Shown here in pieces: positions 13,762 through 19,941 of a DNA stretch of 19,941 bases; within the stretch, counting starts at the first letter, position 1, and every line of letters starts with the position of its first letter. A model generated the notes under the pieces. It had not been told where the DNA came from. It worked only from the letters and a program-made list of their open reading frames with translations, and made no database searches. This stretch comes from Eubacteriaceae bacterium (GTDB taxonomy: Bacteria > Bacillota > Clostridia > Eubacteriales > Anaerofustaceae), in the NCBI GenBank assembly GCA_017613995.1, contig JAGACT010000125.1, positions 1 through 19,941 of the forward strand. The letters are read 5' to 3'. A program made the position numbers and the translations under genes.

Positions 13762-13773
13762 TAAGGTGTCTTA
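13762..13773. promoter_or_regulatory. Operator dyad 2 for the MarR regulator
   Basis: TAAGGTGTCTTA: again TAAG-N4-CTTA. Its centre is 30 bp from that of dyad 1, about three helical turns, so two dimers would lie on the same face of DNA. The two dyads together also form a larger inverted repeat (13732-13745 with 13760-13773, 13 of 14 pairs). Confidence 0.6.
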
Positions 13774-13799
13774 TAATATATCCCGAGAGGAATAACATA

Positions 13800-14213
13800 A
13801 TGCAGGATATCGATTTGTTGGAAAAGATAGCCCGTATCACCGGTGAGTACCGCAGGCTCTTCCACCGCGTTTTGGAGGAGAGCGGCTACAAGGGCATCAA
13901 GGGGGGAGGAAGGATCCTCCACCATCTGCTCAGATCGGACGGCATCGCTCAGAAGGAACTGGCCGTGCGCATGGACGTAAGGCCCCAGTCCCTGACAGGC
14001 GTTCTCGAGAAACTCGAGAATGCCGGTCTTATCGAAAGGAAGCGAAGCTCCGCCGACAAACGGGAACAGCAGGTTTTCATCACCGAAAAGGGACGTTCGG
14101 ACTGCGAGAAGCTGATCCATATCAGACAGCAGGCCGCGGAGAAGCTGCTGGAGGCCCTTGACGGTACGGACAAGGAGAAACTGGGAGATATCCTGGAAAG
14201 AATCATTCACTGA
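13800..14213 (+). CDS. MarR-family transcriptional regulator
   Basis: 137 residues, a typical MarR length. The winged helix-turn-helix is clear: GGGRILHHLLRSDGIAQKEL (about 35-54), the recognition region MDVRPQSLTGVLEKLENAGL (58-77), and the wing with RKRSSADKREQQVFITEKGR (79-98). The terminal helices form the dimer. MarR proteins usually repress their own operon and release DNA when they bind a small ligand. It stands directly upstream of two ABC exporter genes and behind a promoter with two dyads, so autogenous control of an efflux pump is the likely job. I chose ATG 13800, with GAGAGG nine bases upstream; an upstream in-frame ATG at 13743 lies inside the operator region. Confidence 0.92.
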   Translation: MQDIDLLEKIARITGEYRRLFHRVLEESGYKGIKGGGRILHHLLRSDGIAQKELAVRMDVRPQSLTGVLEKLENAGLIERKRSSADKREQQVFITEKGRSDCEKLIHIRQQAAEKLLEALDGTDKEKLGDILERIIH

Positions 14214-14233
14214 ATTCAGGGAGGTTATACTAT

Positions 14234-16009
14234 ATGTCAATGATTAGGATAATCAAAAGAATGCGGCGCACAGAAGTCATACTTATGTGCTGCAGCTTCT
14301 GTCTGGTGATCCTTCAGGTCTGGACGGATCTGAAGATCCCTGATTATATGTCGGAGATCACACGTCTGGTGAAAACAGAGGGAAGTGCGATATCCGACAT
14401 CGTAAAAGCAGGAGAGATGATGCTGTTATGCGCGGTACTCAGCATGTTCATCTCGTTTACGGCGGGCTTCGTAAGCTCCCGTCTGGCGGCAACGTTCTCG
14501 ATGCATCTGAGGACGGACATCTTCCATAAGGTAGAGAGCTTCTCGCTGGAAGAGATCGACCGTTTCTCCACCGCGTCGCTGATCACCCGCTCCACCAATG
14601 ACGTCCAGCAGATACAGAACTTCGTTTCCCGTGGCTTCACCATGGTCATCAGGGTGCCGATAACGGTAACGATAGCCCTTATCAAGATCTGGGGCAAGCA
14701 CTGGGAGTGGACGGCGGTCACCTCCGGTGCGGTGTTCATCGTTATCCTGGCCGTCATCTACGTCATAAAGTACGCCCATCCGCGCTTCAGAAGGATGCAG
14801 GTCCTCACAGACGACCTCAACCGTGCCACGAGGGAGAACCTCACGGGCATCAGGGTCATCAGGGCCTACAACGCCGAAGAATACCAGGAAGGCAAGTTTG
14901 CCCAGGCCAATGACAACCTGACGAACAATGCCCTGCAGGCGCACTACGCCATGGCAATCATGCACCCCACTATGCGTTTCGTTCACAACGGTCTGAACGT
15001 GGGCATCTACCTTGTGGGCGCATACATCATTTCCAGCCTGCTGGGCACCGGCGAAGCCCTTACCACTTTCTCCGAGATGGTGGTGTTCTCCAACTACGCA
15101 GGCAGGATCCTGTTCTCGTTCATGAGCCTGAACATGATCTTCAACACCATCCCGAGAGCCACCGTATGCTGCGAAAGACTTCTCGAAGTCCTGGACACCG
15201 AGCCCAGCATCACCGACGGCGAGCGCATGAAGGGCCTCGAAGGCGAGGAAGGCACCGTGGAATTCAAAAACGTCACCTTCCGCTATCCCGGCACCGAGGG
15301 CGACATGCTCTCGGACATCAGCTTCAGGGCCAACAAGGGAGAGACCGTGGCATTCATAGGAGCGACCGGAAGCGGAAAGACCACGCTGGTGAACCTGATA
15401 CCGCGTTTCTACGACGTGACCGGAGGAGAGGTCCTGGTGGACGGAGTGGACGTCAGAGAATACGACCAGAGAGCCCTCAGAGCTCTCGTGGGATACGCTC
15501 CCCAGAGGGCGGTGCTCTTTACGGGAACCGTCGCTGACAACGTGGACTACGGTACCAGCTTCAATTCCTATACGGAAGAGGAGGCCCGGGACCGCATCAG
15601 GGAGGCGATCGAAGTCGCCCAGGCCAAAGACTTTGTCGAGGCGCTGGAGGACGGTTACGACGCGGAGATCACCAGAGGCGGAACCAACGTTTCCGGCGGT
15701 CAGAAGCAGCGTCTGTCCATCGCCAGGGCCATCTTCAGGAATCCCGAGATCTACATCTTCGACGATACGTTCTCTGCCCTGGACTACCAGACCGACCGTA
15801 CTCTGAGAGCGGCTCTTAAGGAATACACCCAGGGAGCCACGACGCTCATAGTTGCCCAGAGAATCGGCACCATAAGGGACGCTGACAGGATCATCGTCCT
15901 GGATGAAGGCAAAATGGTGGGTATGGGTACCCACAGCGAACTGATGAAGGACTGCGAGGTCTACCGTCAGATCGCCTATACTCAGCTTTCAGAGGAGGAA
16001 CTGCAGTAA
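14234..16009 (+). CDS. ABC exporter half-transporter, degenerate-site subunit
   Basis: 591 residues: an N-terminal six-helix type IV exporter membrane domain (to about 320) and a C-terminal nucleotide-binding domain. Walker A GATGSGKTT (376-384) and signature SGGQ (487-490) are intact, but the Walker B reads IYIFD510-D511, Asp for the catalytic Glu, and the switch His is Gln542 in VAQRIGTI. This pattern marks the degenerate half of heterodimeric exporters such as TM287/288, where only one ATP site hydrolyses. It must therefore pair with the next gene product. Exporters of this group move drugs, lipids or peptides out of the cell; the substrate is unknown. GGGAGG at 14219-14224 sets the start. 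The stop and the next start share one base (TAATG). Confidence 0.93.
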   Translation: MSMIRIIKRMRRTEVILMCCSFCLVILQVWTDLKIPDYMSEITRLVKTEGSAISDIVKAGEMMLLCAVLSMFISFTAGFVSSRLAATFSMHLRTDIFHKVESFSLEEIDRFSTASLITRSTNDVQQIQNFVSRGFTMVIRVPITVTIALIKIWGKHWEWTAVTSGAVFIVILAVIYVIKYAHPRFRRMQVLTDDLNRATRENLTGIRVIRAYNAEEYQEGKFAQANDNLTNNALQAHYAMAIMHPTMRFVHNGLNVGIYLVGAYIISSLLGTGEALTTFSEMVVFSNYAGRILFSFMSLNMIFNTIPRATVCCERLLEVLDTEPSITDGERMKGLEGEEGTVEFKNVTFRYPGTEGDMLSDISFRANKGETVAFIGATGSGKTTLVNLIPRFYDVTGGEVLVDGVDVREYDQRALRALVGYAPQRAVLFTGTVADNVDYGTSFNSYTEEEARDRIREAIEVAQAKDFVEALEDGYDAEITRGGTNVSGGQKQRLSIARAIFRNPEIYIFDDTFSALDYQTDRTLRAALKEYTQGATTLIVAQRIGTIRDADRIIVLDEGKMVGMGTHSELMKDCEVYRQIAYTQLSEEELQ

Positions 16010-17841
16010 TGGCCAAGAATGATTATAAACTCGGAGAAGCCAAGATAAGACAGGGCGGAGGCCGTATGAGGGTCAACGAGAAGCCGAGGGACTTCAAGAA
16101 GACCATCAAGCAGCTTCTCAGCTACCTGAGGGTGTTCCTGCCCCAGTACGCTATAGCGTTCACCTGCGCCATGGTGAGCGTGCTGCTGCAGCTGTTCGGC
16201 CCCGACAACATGAGAAAGATCACCAATCTGATCGAGGACGGCATGGCCAACATGCACATGGATATGCCCGCCATCATAAGGATAAGCATTATGGTGATGT
16301 GCTTCTATCTGGGAAGCTCTCTGATCTCCCTGATCCAGAGCCTGGTGCTGACCAACGCCACCCAGAACACGATGCGCTACATGCGCAACGAGATATCCAA
16401 GAAGCTCAACCGCATCCCCCTGAAGAGGTTCGATACATCCTCCTTCGGAGACCTGCTGAGCCGTGTCACCAACGACGTGGATACCGTGGGCATGAGCCTC
16501 AACCACGCCGCCAGCGAGATCGTATCGTCACTGACCACCTTCGTGGGCTGCCTGATAATGATGCTCATTACCAACGTGACTCTGAGCGGCATCGCCATCG
16601 TATGCTCGCTTTCGGGATTCTTCATGATGAAGATCGTCATCAGCCGTTCCCAGAAATACTTTACCCGCCGTCAGACATACCTGGGCCTGATCAACGGACA
16701 CATCGAGGAGATGTACGCCGGTCACATCATAGTCAAGGCATACAACGGCGAGGCCCAGTCCATCGAGGAATTCGAGATACTGAACCGTCACCTGTATGAG
16801 AACAACTGGAAGAGCCAGTTCATCAGCGGCATCATGCGTCCCATCATGGAATTCCTTTCCAACGCGGGATACGTAGCCATATGCGTGCTGGGCGCCATCA
16901 TGGTCAGAAACGGAACCATCCGCTTCGGTACCGTCATAGCGTTCATCCTCTACGTCAAGATGTTCACCCAGCCCCTCGGACAGATCGCCCAGGCTGCCAC
17001 CAGCATCCAGTCCGCCACGGCGGCCGCTGAAAGGATCTTCAGCTTCCTGGCGGAAGAGGAGATGGAGGACGAGAGCGCCAAGCCCAGCCTGCTCAACGAC
17101 GTGGACGGTCTCGTGAACTTCGAACACGTACATTTCGGATACCTGCCCGACAGACCGGTCATCCACGATTTCTCGGTGGAGATAAAGCCCGGCCAGAAGG
17201 TGGCCATAGTCGGCCCCACCGGAGCCGGAAAGACCACGATGGTGAACCTGCTGATGCGTTTCTACGACATAGATTCCGGCACCATCACCATAGACGGCGT
17301 AAACACCAGGGACGTGCCCAGGGAGAACGTGCACGATCAGTTCTGCATGGTTCTGCAGGATACGTGGCTGTTCGAAGGAAGCATCCGGGACAACATCGTC
17401 TACAGTATGAAGGACGTTACCGACGAGCAGGTGGTGGAAGCCTGCAAGGCCGTGGGCCTGCACCACTTCATCAGTTCACTGCCCGACGGATACGATACGG
17501 TGCTCACCGACGACAGCAACCTGTCCGCGGGCCAGAGGCAGCTCATCACCATTGCCAGGGCAATGATCAGAAACGCGCCGCTTCTGATACTGGACGAAGC
17601 CACCAGCTCGGTGGATACCAGGACGGAGCAGATCGTCCAGGACGCCATGGATACCCTTACCAAGGGCAGGACGTCCTTCACCATAGCCCACAGGCTTTCC
17701 ACGATCCGCAACGCCGACGTCATTCTGGTCATGAAGGACGGAGACATAGTGGAATCCGGCACCCATGAGGGACTGCTGGAGGCGGGCGGCTTCTACTCCC
17801 AGCTGTGGACGAGCCAGTTCGTCAACGCGGAAGAGCTCTGA
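16009..17841 (+). CDS. ABC exporter half-transporter, catalytic subunit
   Basis: 610 residues, with an extra basic N-terminal tail of about 35 residues before the membrane domain, then six predicted helices and an ATPase domain. Walker A GPTGAGKTT (402-410), Walker B LLILDE with catalytic E530, and switch H561 in IAHRLST are canonical. Its signature is LSAGQ (505-509) rather than LSGGQ, which is where the degenerate site of the partner is completed in such heterodimers. The pair therefore has one working ATP site (this Walker A/B with the partner's SGGQ) and one degenerate site. The start codon overlaps the previous stop by one base, with AGAGGAGG upstream at 15991-15998, so the two subunits would be made in balance. 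A terminator follows. Confidence 0.94.
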   Translation: MAKNDYKLGEAKIRQGGGRMRVNEKPRDFKKTIKQLLSYLRVFLPQYAIAFTCAMVSVLLQLFGPDNMRKITNLIEDGMANMHMDMPAIIRISIMVMCFYLGSSLISLIQSLVLTNATQNTMRYMRNEISKKLNRIPLKRFDTSSFGDLLSRVTNDVDTVGMSLNHAASEIVSSLTTFVGCLIMMLITNVTLSGIAIVCSLSGFFMMKIVISRSQKYFTRRQTYLGLINGHIEEMYAGHIIVKAYNGEAQSIEEFEILNRHLYENNWKSQFISGIMRPIMEFLSNAGYVAICVLGAIMVRNGTIRFGTVIAFILYVKMFTQPLGQIAQAATSIQSATAAAERIFSFLAEEEMEDESAKPSLLNDVDGLVNFEHVHFGYLPDRPVIHDFSVEIKPGQKVAIVGPTGAGKTTMVNLLMRFYDIDSGTITIDGVNTRDVPRENVHDQFCMVLQDTWLFEGSIRDNIVYSMKDVTDEQVVEACKAVGLHHFISSLPDGYDTVLTDDSNLSAGQRQLITIARAMIRNAPLLILDEATSSVDTRTEQIVQDAMDTLTKGRTSFTIAHRLSTIRNADVILVMKDGDIVESGTHEGLLEAGGFYSQLWTSQFVNAEEL

Positions 17842-17853
17842 TATAAAAGAATC

Positions 17854-17883
17854 CGGGGATGCATTCGCGTCCCCGTTTATTTG
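17854..17883 (+). terminator. Intrinsic terminator of the marR-ABC operon
   Basis: CGGGGATGC (17854-17862) pairs with GCGTCCCCG (17867-17875), nine pairs including one G-T, around an ATTC loop. TTTATTT follows at 17876-17882. Confidence 0.8.
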
Positions 17884-17920
17884 AATACCGCTTTAAGGCG
17901 GCTGTAAACACGGAGGAAAA

Positions 17921-19573
17921 ATGACTGAAGATATCATCACTTCCGCCGACAGATCCGTGAAAAACATCTTTGCATACGGGTTCATCGATCTGGAAGGTGC
18001 AAAAGTCTATGCGATCATCCTTGAATACGACAGGCAGATCGATTCACGTCAGGACATCATGGGATCCTATCTTATAGATGACTATGTCATGATGCAGGAG
18101 AGGGAACATGGTTTCGGAAACGTTATAGAGATCGACGGGGACGATATCCCCGGTAATGAAGGCGCTCTTATCAGCGCGTATGTTACCGACGAATGCGCGG
18201 ATACAGGAGTCGTCAGAGACGGGCGATATGTGGTGCTGAGAGTGAATACCGCATATATGCTGTGCGGACAGAATCTGCCGTATACCTACACTATGGCGGT
18301 CAGCGCGCAGCAGACGGGGAGCGTTAAAGGCGTTTGCGGCACAATTGAACCATCTGATAAGGTCTTCTCGAATTACAGCATGATTCCGTCATCGTCTCCC
18401 TTTAAAAAAGGTGAGCCGGAGGCTGTCGCTGCCAAGGACAGTATCCTTCTGCCTGAATTCGGACCCGATTCCGGTTGGACGCTTCACCGCAAAGAGGACG
18501 GAACGGCCTTCCGGGCCGCGGGATGCTACAGCGAGTATGACGGGGAGTACCACGATTTCCTGCTGCCCTACGGCATATATGTGCCCTCCGGGGACATACT
18601 GGAATCCAACAGGGGAAAAGTATGCCTTGTCATACACATGGAACACGCGGGGGCCAACGATGAAGACCCCATGGCCGCCCTCACGTCATCGAGGGCAGCT
18701 GCCATCCTTTCATCGAAAGATCTGCAGCAGCGTGATCCTTCGATAGTAATCGTCCCACAGATTGAGGAGATACGCCGGACTACGGACGACATGTGCGCTT
18801 CAAGTGAAGCCAATCCCGCGATCTGGCAGCTCATCGATCAGGTCCTGAAAGAGTACGGGGATTACATCGATGACGATCGGATATATGCTACAGGCCAGTC
18901 CATGGGAGGCATGGCCGCTCTCTACATGGCGTCACAGCGCGACAATTTCTTCGCGGCGATTGCGGTGGCGGGCGCTCAGTGGTCAAACAGCTATGACAAA
19001 CCGTACCAGCACGGCGGCGCGGCAGCCAGGTGCCCCCTGAACGATCCCGTGAGTTTCAGAGGGCCGGGTGTGGATCCCGAAAACCATCTGAACTGGTATT
19101 ATATGATATCCGATGACAATATTCTTGCCGTTACCTGTGCAGATGATATAATGGCATCGGCACAGTGGGACTATACACAGGAATATCTGGCTCACGCCGG
19201 TGCACCCGCTGCGTCGGCAGGGTGGGATCCGTATCTCCCTGCGGATGAGCAGTATGAACTGGAGCGTTCCCTTACCGAGCATGATACGTCCGCCCCCGGC
19301 GGGGGAATCAACAGGATTAAACTGACCCGCGGCACCCATATGTCAACCTGGAAATACGCTTATCAGCTGACATATACCTTTGAATGGCTCTTTGAAAGAA
19401 GACGCAGCGAGGAAGTATCGCGTCCCAAGGCAGAAGGACTGAAGTCGGCATGGCTCGGAAGGGGGACAGGCGGAATGATACTGCCGGGCAGCGGCACGGC
19501 GGGACTGAATTCGGCCCAGTATACGCCGAAGGGGGCCAGCCAGGCATTTGCCGAAGGATGGAAAAGACCGTGA
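17921..19573 (+). CDS. EstA-like serine esterase with N-terminal Ig-like domain
   Basis: 550 residues. The C-terminal two thirds form an alpha/beta-hydrolase of the PHB-depolymerase/EstA type: IVIVPQIEEIRR (about 276-287), the nucleophile elbow GQSMGG with S327 (325-330), then AVAGAQWS, candidate acidic residues in ISDDNIL and CADDIM, and the catalytic His in RGTHMSTW (H473). The first 150 or so residues, starting NIFAYGFIDLEGAKVYAIIL, resemble the Ig-like N-terminal domain seen in EstA esterases. No signal peptide or anchor is present, which is unusual for this architecture. The last 50 residues are Gly/Ala-rich and look unstructured. Substrate unknown, presumably an ester or peptide. GGAGG (17912-17916) gives the start. 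The gene uses more AT-ending codons than its neighbours; it may have been acquired. Confidence 0.75.
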   Translation: MTEDIITSADRSVKNIFAYGFIDLEGAKVYAIILEYDRQIDSRQDIMGSYLIDDYVMMQEREHGFGNVIEIDGDDIPGNEGALISAYVTDECADTGVVRDGRYVVLRVNTAYMLCGQNLPYTYTMAVSAQQTGSVKGVCGTIEPSDKVFSNYSMIPSSSPFKKGEPEAVAAKDSILLPEFGPDSGWTLHRKEDGTAFRAAGCYSEYDGEYHDFLLPYGIYVPSGDILESNRGKVCLVIHMEHAGANDEDPMAALTSSRAAAILSSKDLQQRDPSIVIVPQIEEIRRTTDDMCASSEANPAIWQLIDQVLKEYGDYIDDDRIYATGQSMGGMAALYMASQRDNFFAAIAVAGAQWSNSYDKPYQHGGAAARCPLNDPVSFRGPGVDPENHLNWYYMISDDNILAVTCADDIMASAQWDYTQEYLAHAGAPAASAGWDPYLPADEQYELERSLTEHDTSAPGGGINRIKLTRGTHMSTWKYAYQLTYTFEWLFERRRSEEVSRPKAEGLKSAWLGRGTGGMILPGSGTAGLNSAQYTPKGASQAFAEGWKRP

Positions 19574-19655
19574 CAAGCCGATGCGTGAACCAATCGATGC
19601 GTCGAAAAGGATGCAGCTCCAGGAGCAGGGATTGTATTTAATGGTGGTCTTTTTA
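19574..19655. other. Short intergenic stretch without recognised features
   Basis: Between the esterase stop and the next promoter I see no gene and no convincing terminator. An eight-base direct repeat, CGATGCGT, occurs at 19579-19586 and 19595-19602. Confidence 0.4.
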
Positions 19656-19684
19656 TTGACAACAACCTTTAATAATGATACATT
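19656..19684 (+). promoter_or_regulatory. Promoter of the CofE-like gene
   Basis: A perfect TTGACA (19656-19661), 17-base spacer, and TACATT (19679-19684, four of six). Transcription would start near 19691, leaving a structured leader of about 70 bases before the ATG at 19763. Confidence 0.55.
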
Positions 19685-19701
19685 TTAAAGGTATTTTTCA
19701 T

Positions 19702-19734
19702 GCGGCAGCGTTCGCCGCGGCAGTGTCCCGCGGC
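19702..19734 (+). other. Overlapping GC-rich hairpins in the leader of the CofE-like gene
   Basis: GCGGC (19702-19706) can pair with GCCGC (19714-19718). Alternatively GCCGCGG (19714-19720) pairs perfectly with CCGCGGC (19728-19734). Because they share 19714-19718 the two stems exclude each other, as in attenuators and riboswitch-like leaders. The second stem ends 15 bases before the ribosome binding site at 19750-19755. No T-tract follows. Confidence 0.4.
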
Positions 19735-19762
19735 CGGCAGGCTCCGCGGAAAGGAACCAGAC

Positions 19763-19941
19763 ATGTCAGACAGTGAAAGAAGAATCGGAACGATATCCTG
19801 CGGCATCCGCATGCCGATCATAAGGGAAGGGGACGACCTGGCCGAGATAGTTACGGAAGGCGTCATAGAGGCCTGCAAGACCCCCGGTTTCGCCCTCAGG
19901 GACCGCGACGTCATAGCCGTCACGGAATCCATCGTGGCCCG
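19763..19941 (+). CDS. CofE-like (F420-0:L-glutamate ligase family) protein, cut by window edge
   Basis: Only the first 59 codons are visible. They read MSDSERRIGTISCGIRMPII, then REGDDLAEIV, a GVIEAC segment, GFALRDRDVIAVTESIVAR. This fits the N-terminus of the clostridial proteins annotated as coenzyme F420-0:L-glutamate ligase, in which a GTxxxGIRxPIIxEGDDL start and a DxDVxAVTESxVAR block recur (recalled, not searched). In methanogens and actinobacteria CofE adds glutamate to F420; most Clostridia are not known to make F420, so the role here is open. AAAGGA at 19750-19755, seven bases upstream, supports ATG 19763. An in-frame ATG at 19700 would add 21 Arg/Pro-rich residues encoded by the hairpin region, which I think is leader. 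Confidence 0.65.
   Translation, partial: MSDSERRIGTISCGIRMPIIREGDDLAEIVTEGVIEACKTPGFALRDRDVIAVTESIVA

Noticed and set aside
14426..15934. 502-codon open frame antisense to the first ABC exporter gene
   Set aside because: Same type of shadow; the plus strand has all ABC motifs in order.
17881..17910. TTGAAT...TAAACA as a promoter for the esterase
   Set aside because: The -10 match is poor and the predicted start would fall on the initiation codon; the true promoter is not clear.

Overview
The window is chromosomal DNA from a Gram-positive anaerobe, most likely a member of the Clostridia with moderately high GC. Supporting signs are the strong AGGAGG-type ribosome binding sites, a clostridial-type gene set (RecX of about 270 residues, rbgA-rnhB pair, tig-clpP-clpX, a CPCC protein, a CofE-like protein in a probable F420-lacking lineage), very frequent AGG arginine and ATA isoleucine codons, and many 1- to 7-base start/stop overlaps. 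The exact family is a guess (an Anaerovoracaceae/Family XIII-like lineage would fit). No rRNA, tRNA, CRISPR array, insertion sequence or phage gene was seen.

Layout. (1) 85-1269: aspartate kinase, closed by a bidirectional hairpin. (2) 1324-2202 (minus): a stand-alone CAT/E2-fold acyltransferase homologue whose catalytic motif is altered. (3) 2331-3560 (plus): a small accessory-looking cassette holding a CPCC zinc-ribbon protein, an overlapping membrane-anchored small protein resembling BECR/barnase-like nuclease domains, and a DUF4760-like membrane protein broken by one in-frame TGA. (4) 3628-5744 (minus): recX and pyrimidine-nucleoside phosphorylase with a 4-base overlap. (5) 5860-10206 (plus): a tightly coupled operon of MTA/SAH nucleosidase, RbgA GTPase, RNase HII, a YbiT-like ABC-F protein and a small exported protein. 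It runs divergently from pyrimidine-nucleoside phosphorylase across a very compact double promoter. (6) 10307-13609 (plus): trigger factor, ClpP and ClpX, the protein folding and degradation operon, with an inverted repeat upstream, a hairpin between tig and clpP and a strong terminator after clpX. (7) 13800-17841 (plus): a MarR regulator and two ABC exporter half-transporters that form an asymmetric heterodimer. A canonical promoter is followed by two TAAG-N4-CTTA dyads centred 30 bp apart. (8) 17921-19573: a large EstA-like serine esterase without a signal peptide. (9) 19763 to the window edge: the start of a CofE-like (F420-0:glutamate ligase family) protein behind a GC-rich structured leader.

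Most of the window is housekeeping. The observations I consider most worth following are: an ABC-F protein whose second ATP site is degenerate in all three motifs (Walker A Lys to Pro, Walker B Glu to Gln, opposing signature altered); the overlapping CPCC/nuclease-like pair with a broken membrane-protein neighbour; the E2-like protein lacking the catalytic His; an RbgA with NKSS in place of NKxD; and the twin MarR operator architecture. Four promoters in the window appear to be of the extended -10 (TGn-TATtAT/TATAAT) kind with poor -35 boxes, which looks like a local habit of this genome.
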